NCBI RefSeq assembly: GCF_036226505.1
Contig: NZ_CP108486.1
Span: 1-64,000, forward strand
DNA length: 64,000 nucleotides
Direction: 5' to 3'
Source of the DNA: Kitasatospora sp. NBC_01246
GTDB taxonomy: Bacteria; Actinomycetota; Actinomycetes; Streptomycetales; Streptomycetaceae
Part shown: positions 56,865 through 64,000 of the stretch, piece by piece
How the letters are laid out: every line of letters begins with the position of its first letter
Numbering within the stretch: the stretch's first letter is position 1
Notes under the pieces: generated by a model
Seen by the model: only the letters and a program-made list of their open reading frames with translations
Databases searched by the model: none
What the model was told of the DNA's origin: nothing
Translations under genes and position numbers: made by a program

Positions 56865-57464
56865 TTGAACCCCCTGACCCCCGCCCGCGTCATGCTTGAC
56901 GACCTCGGTCCGTTCGACTGCCTCACCTACGGCGACACCTGCCCGAACGGGTACAGCCTGCCTGTCCTGACCCTGGACCAGGTCCACCGGATCGCCGCCG
57001 TTCTGGACGCCGAACACGCCTTCCGTCCCGAAGCGGACGTCCTGCGCATCGAGGGGGAGGTGGTCGAGGTCCGAGACGAGGAGGGCGAGTTGGTCGAGCG
57101 CTGCCCCCCGGGCGCCGACGGCCTGTACCGCGTCGGCCACGGCTGCTGGACCTGGCGGATCGTGGACCCCGCCCCCGCCGTTCCTGTCGCCGTCCCCGCC
57201 GGGGAGGCTGGCGCGCGGGTGGCCGCCGCCGAGTTCGCCCGCGCCCTGGCCGAGCTGGTCGGCGGCTTCCCCACCGACGAGGAGGGGAAGGTGGGCGCGG
57301 TCCTGACCCTGCTGCACCCCGACGGCACCCCGGCCGGAACGGTGGTCCTGCAGCCCGGCCACCTCCCGTGGCTCACCGGCCTGGTGCGGGAGTCGCTCAC
57401 CGCCGAGCGCCTCGCCCACACCGACGAACAGGGTGACGAGCCGTGGGACAGCCTCCCGGGCTGA
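56865..57464 (+). CDS. Hypothetical protein
   Basis: 199 residues from TTG 56865 with CGAGGAGAAC upstream; ATG 56892 is an alternative. Mixed beta/helix: CLTYGDTCPNGYSLPVLTLD, VLRIEGEVVEVRDEEGELVE and GCWTWRIVDPAP, then a helix AAAEFARALAELVGGFPTD and VVLQPGHLPWLTGLV. No known family. It has no AGGGCAAC hairpin directly upstream. Confidence 0.55.
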   Translation: MNPLTPARVMLDDLGPFDCLTYGDTCPNGYSLPVLTLDQVHRIAAVLDAEHAFRPEADVLRIEGEVVEVRDEEGELVERCPPGADGLYRVGHGCWTWRIVDPAPAVPVAVPAGEAGARVAAAEFARALAELVGGFPTDEEGKVGAVLTLLHPDGTPAGTVVLQPGHLPWLTGLVRESLTAERLAHTDEQGDEPWDSLPG

Positions 57465-57970
57465 CTGCCGTACCCGGCCGTGCGGGCGCGTGCGGGTGGT
57501 CGGCCTGCCGGGCGGGGGTCCGCCGGCGGTCGGGTGCGGGTGGTCGTCTTCCGGCATCGGCCTTGCGGCCGATCCGGCAGTGGGCGCGCACCGGGCGTGT
57601 GCCCGCGCCGTGCGGCTCCGGCGGCCGGGTGCGGCGTGCGTTCCCGCGCCGCGGGAGGTCTTGGGAGGCTTCGCCCGCGCGCTCAGCCTCGCGGGGGGCT
57701 CCTCCGGACCCCCGCCCCCCGCGACTCCAATTCGCGGGCGGGGCGCCGTTCGTGGCTGGCATGGCGGGGTGGCCGGGGCCCGGCGGGAACGGTGGCCGGC
57801 CGTGTGGGGGTGGCCGCACGGTGGTGGACGTCGCGGAGGGCCAGGAGGCGGTGCCGGTCGGTCGGGCGGGTGCGGGCCGGCCGACGGGCGGGGCTCGAAA
57901 GCGGCTGACTGGGAGGGGGGCCCGGCGACGGCCGAACGGGTGAAAGTCCAGGTCAGGGCCCCTTTGGGGC

Positions 57971-58010
57971 TGGACACCACCCCCAAAACCATGGTTTAAT
58001 TGAGTCATCA
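57971..58010 (+). promoter_or_regulatory. Promoter-like segment, leader copy 3
   Basis: CTGGAC, 19 bp, TTTAAT, with CATGGTTTAATTGAGTCATC identical to copies 1 and 2. It lies just before hairpin 7. Confidence 0.5.
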
Positions 58011-58011
58011 A

Positions 58012-58033
58012 GGCGGGGAGGGCAACCCCCGCC
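58012..58033 (+). promoter_or_regulatory. AGGGCAAC-loop leader hairpin 7
   Basis: Stem GGCGGGG/CCCCGCC, identical to hairpin 1, as expected from the direct repeat. Second hairpin CCCCGGCC/GGCCGGGG follows. Confidence 0.7.
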
Positions 58034-58085
58034 GAGAGGCCCCGGCCAAACGGCCGGGGGAGCCACCAACAGCGAGGAACCCCCG

Positions 58086-59468
58086 ATGACCGCCAAGACC
58101 CTGGCCGCCGTTCCGTCCGGAGCCGTCAAGATCGCCAAGGCCGCCGCCGCCGCCGGATGGACCACCGAGGTTTCCACCTGCGGAGACGACAGCTTCCGGT
58201 TCTACGTCCTCAACGGCACCAACGGCACGGGCGAGGAGTTCCAGGCGTCGTGGGTCGGCACCGGCAGCCGGTGGCGGATCGACGGCAGCCCGACCGTCCG
58301 GGTCGAGGGCAGCGACTGGATCGGCGCGAAGCTCGCCGAGGTGGCCGCCGTCATCGAGCACAACCCCGCCCCGGTCGCCGAGGAGGTCGCCCCGGTCGCC
58401 CCGGTCGCCCCGGTCGCCGAGGAGCCCGCCGAGGCCGCCGAGGTTGAGTGGCTGTTCGCGTGGCGTGCCGACGAGGACGACGCCGGTTGCCCAATCGTGT
58501 ACCGCAACGCGCTGTGCGACGGGGTGTACTACGGCATTGGGCGGCACACGACGGTTCCGTCTCGGCTCCGTGTTCACCACATCGACAGTCGCGCGCTGCT
58601 GGCCACGGTCGACACCGAGGCGGAGGCCGTTGCCGTCATCTCCGGGCACCGGGCGGAGCTGGAGATTGAGCGCGCGAAGGAGGCCGCAGCGAAGGCCGAG
58701 GCTCTGCGCGAGCGGGTCCGCAGCTACGGTTTCACCGCCGCCGACATGGAGGCTCTGGCTAGCGCGTACACCGGTCGTCTCGACCGGGACCACCCCAGCT
58801 TCGCTAGCTTGGTTGCGCGCGGGTGGCTGGTCCCGTGGATCGTCGGTGGCTACGTCTACACCTTCGGTCCGGACACCGAGCTTGCCTGGCGTCAGGCGGA
58901 CCGGGGTATCCAGGCCGGATGGCTCACCACCCCCGAGCAACGCGACCAGGCCCCCGTCTGGCGGTGCGTCGAGTGCGACATCTACCGCACCGGGGCCGAC
59001 GAGGTGTGCATCACGTGTGGTGACGGCCCCGCCGAGGTGGTCGAGCGGCCGGAGCTGGAGGAGCCCGCTACCTGGCAGTGCGGAGGGTGCCGGGCCCACA
59101 GCGGCATGGGTGAGGCGGAGTGCACAGTGTGCGGATTCGGTCCGCTCGACAGCGCCGAGCAGGACGCCCACGCCTACGACGAGGAGGCCGAGGCGGAGGA
59201 GCCCGCCCCGGTCGCGGCCGTCCCCTCCCCGCTGGCCGCCGCCCAGGCCGCCCACCTCTACACGATCAAGCGCACCGGCCACGGCCGCTGGCACCTCACC
59301 GTGTCGGGCGAGTTGTACGAGATCACCCGGCTGACCGGCCGCGCGTCGTACGCCGTCGAGCACGCCACCGGGACCGGGCGGGCCCGGGTGGGCGAGCCGG
59401 TCGGCAGCCTCACCAGTGCCGCCCAGCAGGCCAAGCAGCACGTCCGGTCGCTGGCCCTGGCCGCGTGA
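58086..59468 (+). CDS. Large hypothetical protein with two zinc ribbons
   Basis: 460 residues from ATG 58086 with GCGAGGAAC upstream. An acidic PVA repeat (EEVAPVAPVAPVAEEP) links the N-terminal domain to a middle part with long charged helices (HRAELEIERAKEAAAKAEAL). Two zinc-ribbon-like units, RCVECDIYRTG-VCITCG and QCGGCRAHSG-CTVCG, lie near 295-355. The C-terminal unit (LYTIKRTGHGRWHLTVSGEL) is beta-rich. Possibly a nucleic-acid adaptor. No family recognised; it has the strongest leader of the block. Confidence 0.6.
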   Translation: MTAKTLAAVPSGAVKIAKAAAAAGWTTEVSTCGDDSFRFYVLNGTNGTGEEFQASWVGTGSRWRIDGSPTVRVEGSDWIGAKLAEVAAVIEHNPAPVAEEVAPVAPVAPVAEEPAEAAEVEWLFAWRADEDDAGCPIVYRNALCDGVYYGIGRHTTVPSRLRVHHIDSRALLATVDTEAEAVAVISGHRAELEIERAKEAAAKAEALRERVRSYGFTAADMEALASAYTGRLDRDHPSFASLVARGWLVPWIVGGYVYTFGPDTELAWRQADRGIQAGWLTTPEQRDQAPVWRCVECDIYRTGADEVCITCGDGPAEVVERPELEEPATWQCGGCRAHSGMGEAECTVCGFGPLDSAEQDAHAYDEEAEAEEPAPVAAVPSPLAAAQAAHLYTIKRTGHGRWHLTVSGELYEITRLTGRASYAVEHATGTGRARVGEPVGSLTSAAQQAKQHVRSLALAA

Positions 59469-59473
59469 TCGGC

Positions 59474-59563
59474 CCCCGGTCCCGGGCACCGCGCCCGGGA
59501 CCGGGGCCCCGCCCGACGGGCGGGTGACCGGGCCGGAGCGGCATCGAGCCGCCCCGACCCGGG
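59474..59563. repeat. Terminator-like hairpin plus ATCGA-loop hairpin, copy 3
   Basis: Perfect 14-bp stem CCCCGGTCCCGGGC around ACCGC (59474-59506), then a GCGGC-ATCGA-GCCGC hairpin with imperfect outer pairing (59528-59563). Confidence 0.65.
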
Positions 59564-59615
59564 GCTGACGCCACCTCGGCCGACCCGGCCGAGCCTTCCG
59601 GACCACCACAGACCC

Positions 59616-59641
59616 CCGCGCGGGAGGGCAACCCCGCGCGG
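59616..59641 (+). promoter_or_regulatory. AGGGCAAC-loop leader hairpin 8
   Basis: Perfect 9-bp stem CCGCGCGGG and complement, loop AGGGCAAC. It lies 50 bp before ATG 59692. Confidence 0.78.
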
Positions 59642-59691
59642 CCCCCGGCCGACCCGGGCCGGACACCACCAACACCGAAGGACGGAACACC

Positions 59692-60318
59692 ATGACCGCC
59701 ATTACCACCACCACCGACCCCGACCTGACCCCCGGGACGGCCGGGCAGATCGTGGCCGAGATCCGGGCCGCCATCGAAACCGGGTTGGCCCCGCTGTTCG
59801 CTGCGATGGAGTGGGCGGAAGAGGAGATCGAGGACGGCCAGGCCCGCCACGGCGAGCGCGGCCAGCACACGAGCCGGATTTGGCGTGAGTCGTTCGCGCT
59901 GGCCAGGCCGACTCACGACCGGTTCAGCCGCGCGGAGATCCTCTACCGGGCCCACGTCTCCGAGCTGGTCGACCGGGTCGCCACCGGCAAGGACACCCGC
60001 CCCGGGACGACGGCCGAGCTGATCGCCGTTCTCATGGACTGCAGCTTGGTCGGGCCGCTGAACTCCGCCGCCTCATGCCTCCAGATGCGACTGTTCGCCC
60101 GTGCCTTCCCGGCCGCGTTCGAACAGCACATCGCCGAGGCGGTCGAGCTGGAGGCGTACGAGACCGTGCACGGCAAGCAGGCCGACGAGTACGAGGCCGA
60201 GATGCGGCGCAGGGCCGCCCAGCCGTGGCGGGTCACCAAGGACCGGCGGACGCCGGAGCTGGACCAGCAGACGCCGAAGGCGCTGGAGGCCCCGACCCAG
60301 CTTCTGTTGGAGCTGTGA
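59692..60318 (+). CDS. Hypothetical helical protein
   Basis: 208 residues from ATG 59692 with CGAAGGACG upstream. Entirely helical, with Ala/Glu/Arg-rich segments (AEIRAAIETGLAPLFAAMEW, EEEIEDGQARHGERGQHTSR, EYEAEMRRRAAQPWRVTKDR). It may be a structural or DNA-bridging protein. No family recognised. Confidence 0.56.
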   Translation: MTAITTTTDPDLTPGTAGQIVAEIRAAIETGLAPLFAAMEWAEEEIEDGQARHGERGQHTSRIWRESFALARPTHDRFSRAEILYRAHVSELVDRVATGKDTRPGTTAELIAVLMDCSLVGPLNSAASCLQMRLFARAFPAAFEQHIAEAVELEAYETVHGKQADEYEAEMRRRAAQPWRVTKDRRTPELDQQTPKALEAPTQLLLEL

Positions 60319-60324
60319 GCCTCG

Positions 60325-60390
60325 GCCCCGCCCCGGCCGGTGGCCGGGGCGGGGCGGCCGGCCGGGGCGGCATCGAGCCGCCCCGGGCCG
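60325..60390. repeat. Terminator-like hairpin plus ATCGA-loop hairpin, copy 4
   Basis: 14-bp stem GCCCCGCCCCGGCC around GGT (60325-60355), then GGGGCGGC-ATCGA-GCCGCCCC (60364-60384). Confidence 0.68.
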
Positions 60391-60443
60391 GGCTGACGCT
60401 CCCTCGGCCGACCGGTCGATTCCTCCGGACCACCCCCAGGCCG

Positions 60444-60468
60444 CCGCGCGGGAGGGCAACCCGCGCGG
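60444..60468 (+). promoter_or_regulatory. AGGGCAAC-loop leader hairpin 9
   Basis: CCGCGCGGG/CCCGCGCGG with loop AGGGCAA, the first C being paired. It is followed by CCGGCCCG/CGGGCCGG and then GACGAGG before ATG 60519. Confidence 0.75.
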
Positions 60469-60518
60469 CCCCCGGCCCGACCCCGGGCCGGACACCACCA
60501 ACACGAGACGAGGCCACC

Positions 60519-61304
60519 ATGACCGCCACCCCCGCCCTGACCGTCGGAACCCGCGTCTTCCACGACGCGGCCGACGCCGACGCCCCCGACCACGGCACTA
60601 TCCGGCTGATCACCACGGACACCAGCCCCGGCGCTCTGTACCCCGTGACGTACGTCGTGGAGTGGGACCGCCAGCAGGGCAGCACCGACGAGTGCGAGGC
60701 GTGCGAGCTGAACCCGCTGCCCGCCGACGGCCAGCAGGTGCCGCAGCCGCTCCCCGGGATCGAGCCGGGCGTTCGCGTCGAGGGCACGATGACCTACCAG
60801 GCCCCGGGAGCCGGGGCCGCGCCCCGCGAGATCATCCGGCGCGGCACCTACACCGGGCCCCGGGGCGGCACTCGGCACACCGTGCGGTGGGACGGTTCCG
60901 ACGTGCCCGAGGCCGCCGAGGCCGCCGACTTCCGGGCCGTCCACCCCGACGTGATCCAGGCGGAGCGCCGCGCCACCCGCCACACGGTCGGTGACCGTGT
61001 CGAGTGGTGGGACGGGACGCGCAACGGCCGGGTGTTGGAGACCGCGACGTTCTTCGGTTCATCGGGTCTGGCCCGGACCCTGGTCCGCGTCGCGTGGACC
61101 GGTGAGCGGGTTCCCGATCGGCGCTGGCACGAGGCCGCCGAGCTCTACCCGATGCACGGTGCGCAGCTCGCCGCCGAGTACGGCCGCCGCCGCCGTAGCG
61201 GCCAGTCGCACGCGCAGGCCATGGCCGTCTACCACGGCGACATCCACCGCCCGGCCCCCGCCGCCGTCCGCAACGAGGACCGCGTGTCCCCGCTGGACCG
61301 CTGA
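60519..61304 (+). CDS. Hypothetical protein, WDRQQG paralogue 1
   Basis: 261 residues from ATG 60519. Begins MTATPALTVGTRVFHDAADA, then TYVVEWDRQQG, GVRVEGTMTYQAP, RRGTYTGPRGGTRHTVRWDG and ELYPMHGAQLAAEYGRRRRS followed by GQSHAQAMAVYHGD. The strands look like two repeated small barrels with a helical tail. The next gene encodes a clear paralogue. Function unknown; barrels of this kind often bind nucleic acid. Confidence 0.62.
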   Translation: MTATPALTVGTRVFHDAADADAPDHGTIRLITTDTSPGALYPVTYVVEWDRQQGSTDECEACELNPLPADGQQVPQPLPGIEPGVRVEGTMTYQAPGAGAAPREIIRRGTYTGPRGGTRHTVRWDGSDVPEAAEAADFRAVHPDVIQAERRATRHTVGDRVEWWDGTRNGRVLETATFFGSSGLARTLVRVAWTGERVPDRRWHEAAELYPMHGAQLAAEYGRRRRSGQSHAQAMAVYHGDIHRPAPAAVRNEDRVSPLDR

Positions 61305-61307
61305 CCG

Positions 61308-61373
61308 GCCCCGCCCCGGCCGCTGGCCGGGGCGGGGCGGCCGGCCGGGGCGGCATCGAGCCGCCCCGGCCGG
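61308..61373. repeat. Terminator-like hairpin plus ATCGA-loop hairpin, copy 5
   Basis: 14-bp stem GCCCCGCCCCGGCC around GCT, then a perfect 14-bp stem CCGGCCGGGGCGGC with loop ATCGA (61341-61373). Confidence 0.7.
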
Positions 61374-61420
61374 GGCTGACGCTCCCTCGGCCGACCGGTC
61401 GATTCCTCCGCACCACCGAA

Positions 61421-61456
61421 GGCCGCCGCCCGGGAGGGCAACCCCGGGCGGCGGCC
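61421..61456 (+). promoter_or_regulatory. AGGGCAAC-loop leader hairpin 10
   Basis: Perfect 14-bp stem GGCCGCCGCCCGGG and complement, loop AGGGCAAC. Entirely different stem sequence from hairpins 1 and 6, same loop. GTG 61486 is 29 bp further. Confidence 0.8.
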
Positions 61457-61485
61457 GGACCCACCAACAACGAGAGGTACCCGCT

Positions 61486-62238
61486 GTGAACAGCTTCGCC
61501 GTCAACACCCGCGTCTCCCGCCGCGCCGCCAACCCCGAGACCCCCGACTACGGGGTGATCCGGCTGATCATCACCCGCCCCGTCACCGTGTTCGGCCCGC
61601 ACGTGTCGTACCTGGTCGAGTGGGACCGCCAGCAGGGCCGCACCTTTCGGTACGAGGCCGCCTCACTGGCCCTGGTCCCCGAGCAGGCTGCCCCGCAGGT
61701 GATTCCCGGGATCGACGTGGGCGTGCGGGTCGAGGGGGTCACCACCTACCAGGGGCCGGACGCTGACAGCGTCGCCCGGTCGATCCTGCGGCGAGGCAAG
61801 TACACCGGGCCCCGGTACACCCACCACACCGTGCTGTGGGACGGCGAGCGGGAGCCCGAGATGGTGGACCGGTGCGACTTCTGGGCCGCCGTCCCCGGCG
61901 CCGTCCGGTTCGAGCGGGCCCGGCAGGGCGGGTTCGCCGTCGGCGACGTCGCGGAGGCGGTCCGCGACGGCGGGACGGTCAGCGGCCGGGTGCTGGAGAT
62001 CCTCCCCGGGGCGGGCAAGTGCGTGCGGGTGGCGTGGGTCGGCCAGGACGGCAGCCAGTGGCACGGGGCCGACGAGCTGTACCCGCTGCACGGTGCCCAG
62101 CTCGCCCAGGAGTACGAGCGTCGGATGCGGGGTGGCCAGACCCACGAGCAGGCCAGCAGCGTCTACCTCGGCGACTACCGGCCGATCACGGATCTCGCCG
62201 TCCGGGCGTATGGCTACATCCTGCCGCTCGACCGCTGA
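61486..62238 (+). CDS. Hypothetical protein, WDRQQG paralogue 2
   Basis: 250 residues from GTG 61486 with CGAGAGG upstream. Shares YLVEWDRQQG, VGVRVEGVTTYQGP, RRGKYTGPRYTHHTVLWDGE and ELYPLHGAQLAQEYERRMRG followed by GQTHEQASSVYLGD with the 60519 product. Tandem paralogues with separate leaders point to duplication of the whole module (hairpin plus gene). Function unknown. Confidence 0.62.
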   Translation: MNSFAVNTRVSRRAANPETPDYGVIRLIITRPVTVFGPHVSYLVEWDRQQGRTFRYEAASLALVPEQAAPQVIPGIDVGVRVEGVTTYQGPDADSVARSILRRGKYTGPRYTHHTVLWDGEREPEMVDRCDFWAAVPGAVRFERARQGGFAVGDVAEAVRDGGTVSGRVLEILPGAGKCVRVAWVGQDGSQWHGADELYPLHGAQLAQEYERRMRGGQTHEQASSVYLGDYRPITDLAVRAYGYILPLDR

Positions 62239-62245
62239 CCGGCCG

Positions 62246-62328
62246 CCGGCCCCGGGGTGCCGCCCCGGGGCCGGCCCCGCCCCGGTCGCGCGTCCGGGTC
62301 GCGGCGGCATCGAGCCGCCGCACCCCGG
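62246..62328. repeat. Terminator-like hairpin plus ATCGA-loop hairpin, copy 6
   Basis: CCGGCCCCGGGG around TGCCG (62246-62274), then GCGGCGGC-ATCGA-GCCGCCGC with CCGGGT/ACCCCGG outside (62294-62328). The rest of the gap to 62556 is GC-rich without a gene. Confidence 0.65.
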
Positions 62329-62510
62329 GCTGCCGCGCGGCAGCCGGCCGCGCCGGCCAACCGGCCAACAGTGGACGCCCCTTCGGGGCGGCGCCCCTTC
62401 CGGTCCGGCGCGTTCACCGCCGGTGGCCGTGGCCGGCCCCCGGCGGGCGCCGGACGAGCAACCGTCCCCGCCCCGCCTTCCGACCTACCGCACCGCCGCC
62501 GTCGGCGGCA

Positions 62511-62529
62511 CCGGCGAGGCAACCGCCGG
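62511..62529 (+). promoter_or_regulatory. AGGGCAAC-loop leader hairpin 11 (variant loop)
   Basis: CCGGCG/CGCCGG with loop AGGCAAC, one G shorter than the consensus. Located 27 bp before GTG 62557. Confidence 0.55.
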
Positions 62530-62556
62530 AGACCTTCCACCGACAGGAGAAGCACC

Positions 62557-62991
62557 GTGAGCACCCCCCGACCCACCGACGACTACCTGCGCGCGTTCTG
62601 CGCGGCCGCCCTCGCCGAGACCGCCTGGTTCGAGGCCCTGCCCCTCCCCGCCGACCCGGACCCGACCCGCGGCCGCGAGTGGGAAGCCGTCGAGGTGCTC
62701 GGCCTCGGCCTGCACTCCCTCCCCGACGGCCAGCGCGAGCAGTTCCTGGCCGCCGCCACCGAGTTCGTCAGCGCCCGCCCCGAGCTGCTCGACCAGAACC
62801 CCACCTATGTCGGCGAAGCGTGGTGGATCGCCCAGCGCGGCCCGGACGCCTGCCCCGGCCGCGACTTCGACGGCTGGGAGGACCTGGCCCCGGAGCTCCG
62901 CCACCGCCTGGACCAGGCCGCCCGGCGGTCCACGTACCGGTTCGGCGCCGTGCAGCTGGACGACGCCGCCGCCACCGTCCGGTTCGTCTGA
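62557..62991 (+). CDS. Hypothetical protein
   Basis: 144 residues from GTG 62557 with CAGGAGAAG upstream. Helical and acidic: DDYLRAFCAAALAETAWFEA, EVLGLGLHSLPDGQREQFLA, and a C-terminal PELRHRLDQAARRSTYRFGA. No family recognised. It follows the variant leader hairpin. Confidence 0.56.
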   Translation: MSTPRPTDDYLRAFCAAALAETAWFEALPLPADPDPTRGREWEAVEVLGLGLHSLPDGQREQFLAAATEFVSARPELLDQNPTYVGEAWWIAQRGPDACPGRDFDGWEDLAPELRHRLDQAARRSTYRFGAVQLDDAAATVRFV

Positions 62992-63034
62992 CCGCCCATG
63001 ACTCCCGTCCGCTCCCCGCGGACGGGCCCCACCG

Positions 63035-63057
63035 CCGGAGCGAGGGCAACCGCCCGG
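63035..63057 (+). promoter_or_regulatory. AGGGCAAC-loop leader hairpin 12
   Basis: CCGG-AG-CG / CG-C-CCGG with loop AGGGCAAC, weaker stem than most. It is 22 bp upstream of ATG 63079. Confidence 0.6.
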
Positions 63058-63078
63058 CCCACCAACAAGGAGACACCG

Positions 63079-63246
63079 ATGTTCGACCGCGACGAGAGCA
63101 ACGAGTCCGCCATCCCGAAGTTCAGCGCCAGCCTCCCGGGCCAGCGCAAGGACGGCACCCCCGGAGCCGGCGGCGGCCGCCCGTTCGGGCCCGACCCCGA
63201 CGGCACCGGTCGCGTGCCCCGGCAGGGCGAGAACCCCGACCGCTGA
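63079..63246 (+). CDS. Small disordered hypothetical protein
   Basis: 55 residues from ATG 63079 with CAAGGAGA upstream. Acidic start (MFDRDESNES), then Gly/Pro/Arg-rich (GTPGAGGGRPFGPDPDGTGR). No domain recognised. Its own leader hairpin makes it likely a real gene. Confidence 0.5.
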   Translation: MFDRDESNESAIPKFSASLPGQRKDGTPGAGGGRPFGPDPDGTGRVPRQGENPDR

Positions 63247-63319
63247 CCCAGCCCAACCGGCCGGGCCCGGGAAGACCAGCCGTCTCCCGGGCCCGGCCCC
63301 ACCGGACGAGGTGCCACCG

Positions 63320-64000
63320 ATGAATCTCCCTCCGATGTGCCAGGCCACCACGCAGGACACCGCCGAGGCCGGCCGCCTGCTCGCCACCGCCCGGCCCTGC
63401 CGGGCCGACGCCACCCACCGGGTGGTCGGGCACGCGCTCAACACCCCGACCCTGGCCGCCGCCCACCACGAACTCGCCTGCGCGGAGCACGCCGATCAGC
63501 TCGCCGAGCAGTGGACCGACCGAGGCGTCCGTACCGGTGGCAAGCGCCGCCCGGTGATCGCCCGCGTCCACCCGTACGTGCCCGGCGGGCTCTACCCCAC
63601 CGAGCTGCAGCCCGCGTTCGAGGGCCTGCCCAGCTTCACCCCGAAGCCCCGGACGGCCCCGGCCGCCCCCGCCAGGCCCAAGCGCACCCCGCCCCCGCGG
63701 CAGGCCCCGCTGTGGACGGCGGCCGCCCAGGTCGCTGCCGCGGTCACCGCCACCGACCCCGTCCACCCGGGCGCCGAGCCGGCCGTACCCGTGCTGCCCG
63801 CGTTCCTCCGCGTGACGTCGCAGAACCTGGACGATGACCGGTGGTCGGTGGAGTGCTCGCGCCACAGCGGCGAGTGGCACACCGTGCGCCTGGTCGACGG
63901 CGACCGGATCGACGCCGAGGACTGGGCCCGCTACCACGCGCTGGAGCACGTCCAGGAGCACCAGCTGGTGACCCCGTTCGAGCTGGAGCTGGCCCAGGCC
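63320..64000 (+). CDS. Hypothetical protein, 5' part only
   Basis: ATG 63320, with GACGAGGTG upstream; open to the window end (227 residues seen), so truncated. N-terminal helices (QDTAEAGRLLATARPCRADA, LAAAHHELACAEHADQLAEQ), a Pro/Ala/Lys-rich linker, and a third domain (LDDDRWSVECSRHSGEWHTV) that looks beta-rich. No AGGGCAAC hairpin was found between it and the previous gene. Confidence 0.55.
   Translation, partial: MNLPPMCQATTQDTAEAGRLLATARPCRADATHRVVGHALNTPTLAAAHHELACAEHADQLAEQWTDRGVRTGGKRRPVIARVHPYVPGGLYPTELQPAFEGLPSFTPKPRTAPAAPARPKRTPPPRQAPLWTAAAQVAAAVTATDPVHPGAEPAVPVLPAFLRVTSQNLDDDRWSVECSRHSGEWHTVRLVDGDRIDAEDWARYHALEHVQEHQLVTPFELELAQA

Larger units (their letters stand above)
57467..58067. 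repeat. ~600-bp direct repeat, right copy (non-coding)
   Basis: Counterpart of 49833-50434; differs by scattered substitutions and small indels. It carries the third promoter-like segment and hairpin 7 at its right end. No gene inside. Confidence 0.75.

Overview
The window reads as part of a large actinobacterial plasmid, most likely from Streptomyces or Kitasatospora and probably linear. The DNA is very G+C-rich, GTG and TTG starts are frequent, genes overlap by ATGA or GTGA, and hairpin terminators lack long U tracts. No rRNA, tRNA, integrase, transposase or CRISPR array was recognised. The strongest clue to the replicon is at 31.0-35.0 kb. There a DnaB-like helicase lies beside an unrelated winged-helix protein whose gene carries iteron-like repeats, the arrangement known for the phage-like central origin (rep1/rep2) of pSLA2-type Streptomyces linear plasmids.

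Layout: 1-12.8 kb is a type IV secretion-like conjugation cluster. The minus-strand operon encodes a VirD4/TraG coupling protein, a VirB4-like ATPase, an SCO6880-family protein, a polytopic VirB6-like protein, a VirB8/TcpC-like protein, a two-helix pilin-like protein and a ParA-like P-loop protein. A lytic transglycosylase/NlpC-P60 protein is divergent. 13-22 kb is a plus-strand run of small accessory genes: an RHH protein, a RapZ-C-like protein, a DUF3307-like membrane protein, an NUDT9-like NUDIX hydrolase, three paralogues ending in a GYVRxEYLAW-type motif, and a HigBA-type toxin-antitoxin pair. Several carry a leader hairpin with a constant CTCTCACA-containing loop. 22.5-24.5 kb is a ParA plus partner partition operon. 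25.2-27 kb holds a membrane/HTH Spd-like protein and a dense TGTCGGG repeat field. 27.1-29.1 kb is a PP2C / transglutaminase-like / PP2C cassette. 30-35 kb is replication. 35.5-36.6 kb is a GntR-type regulator pair.

36.8-45.1 kb is a second and different transfer system: small Spd membrane proteins, a DUF2637/SpdB-like protein and an FtsK-type TraB translocase, followed by a GTGTCCGG repeat cluster that is a good clt candidate. 45-50 kb holds hypothetical, secreted and XRE/TPR regulatory genes.

50-63.3 kb is the most unusual part. It is an array of mostly unrecognised proteins, headed by a protein with two tandem ParB-like domains. At least twelve genes are preceded by a stem-loop whose stem sequence varies while the loop stays AGGGCAAC. 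The stems keep pairing while changing sequence, which is what a conserved structured RNA leader would show. Six intergenic gaps in the same block also carry a terminator-like hairpin and a second hairpin with a constant ATCGA loop. Three leaders share a near-identical promoter-like segment, two of them inside a ~600-bp direct repeat. This regulon-like organisation is the best candidate here for something undescribed.
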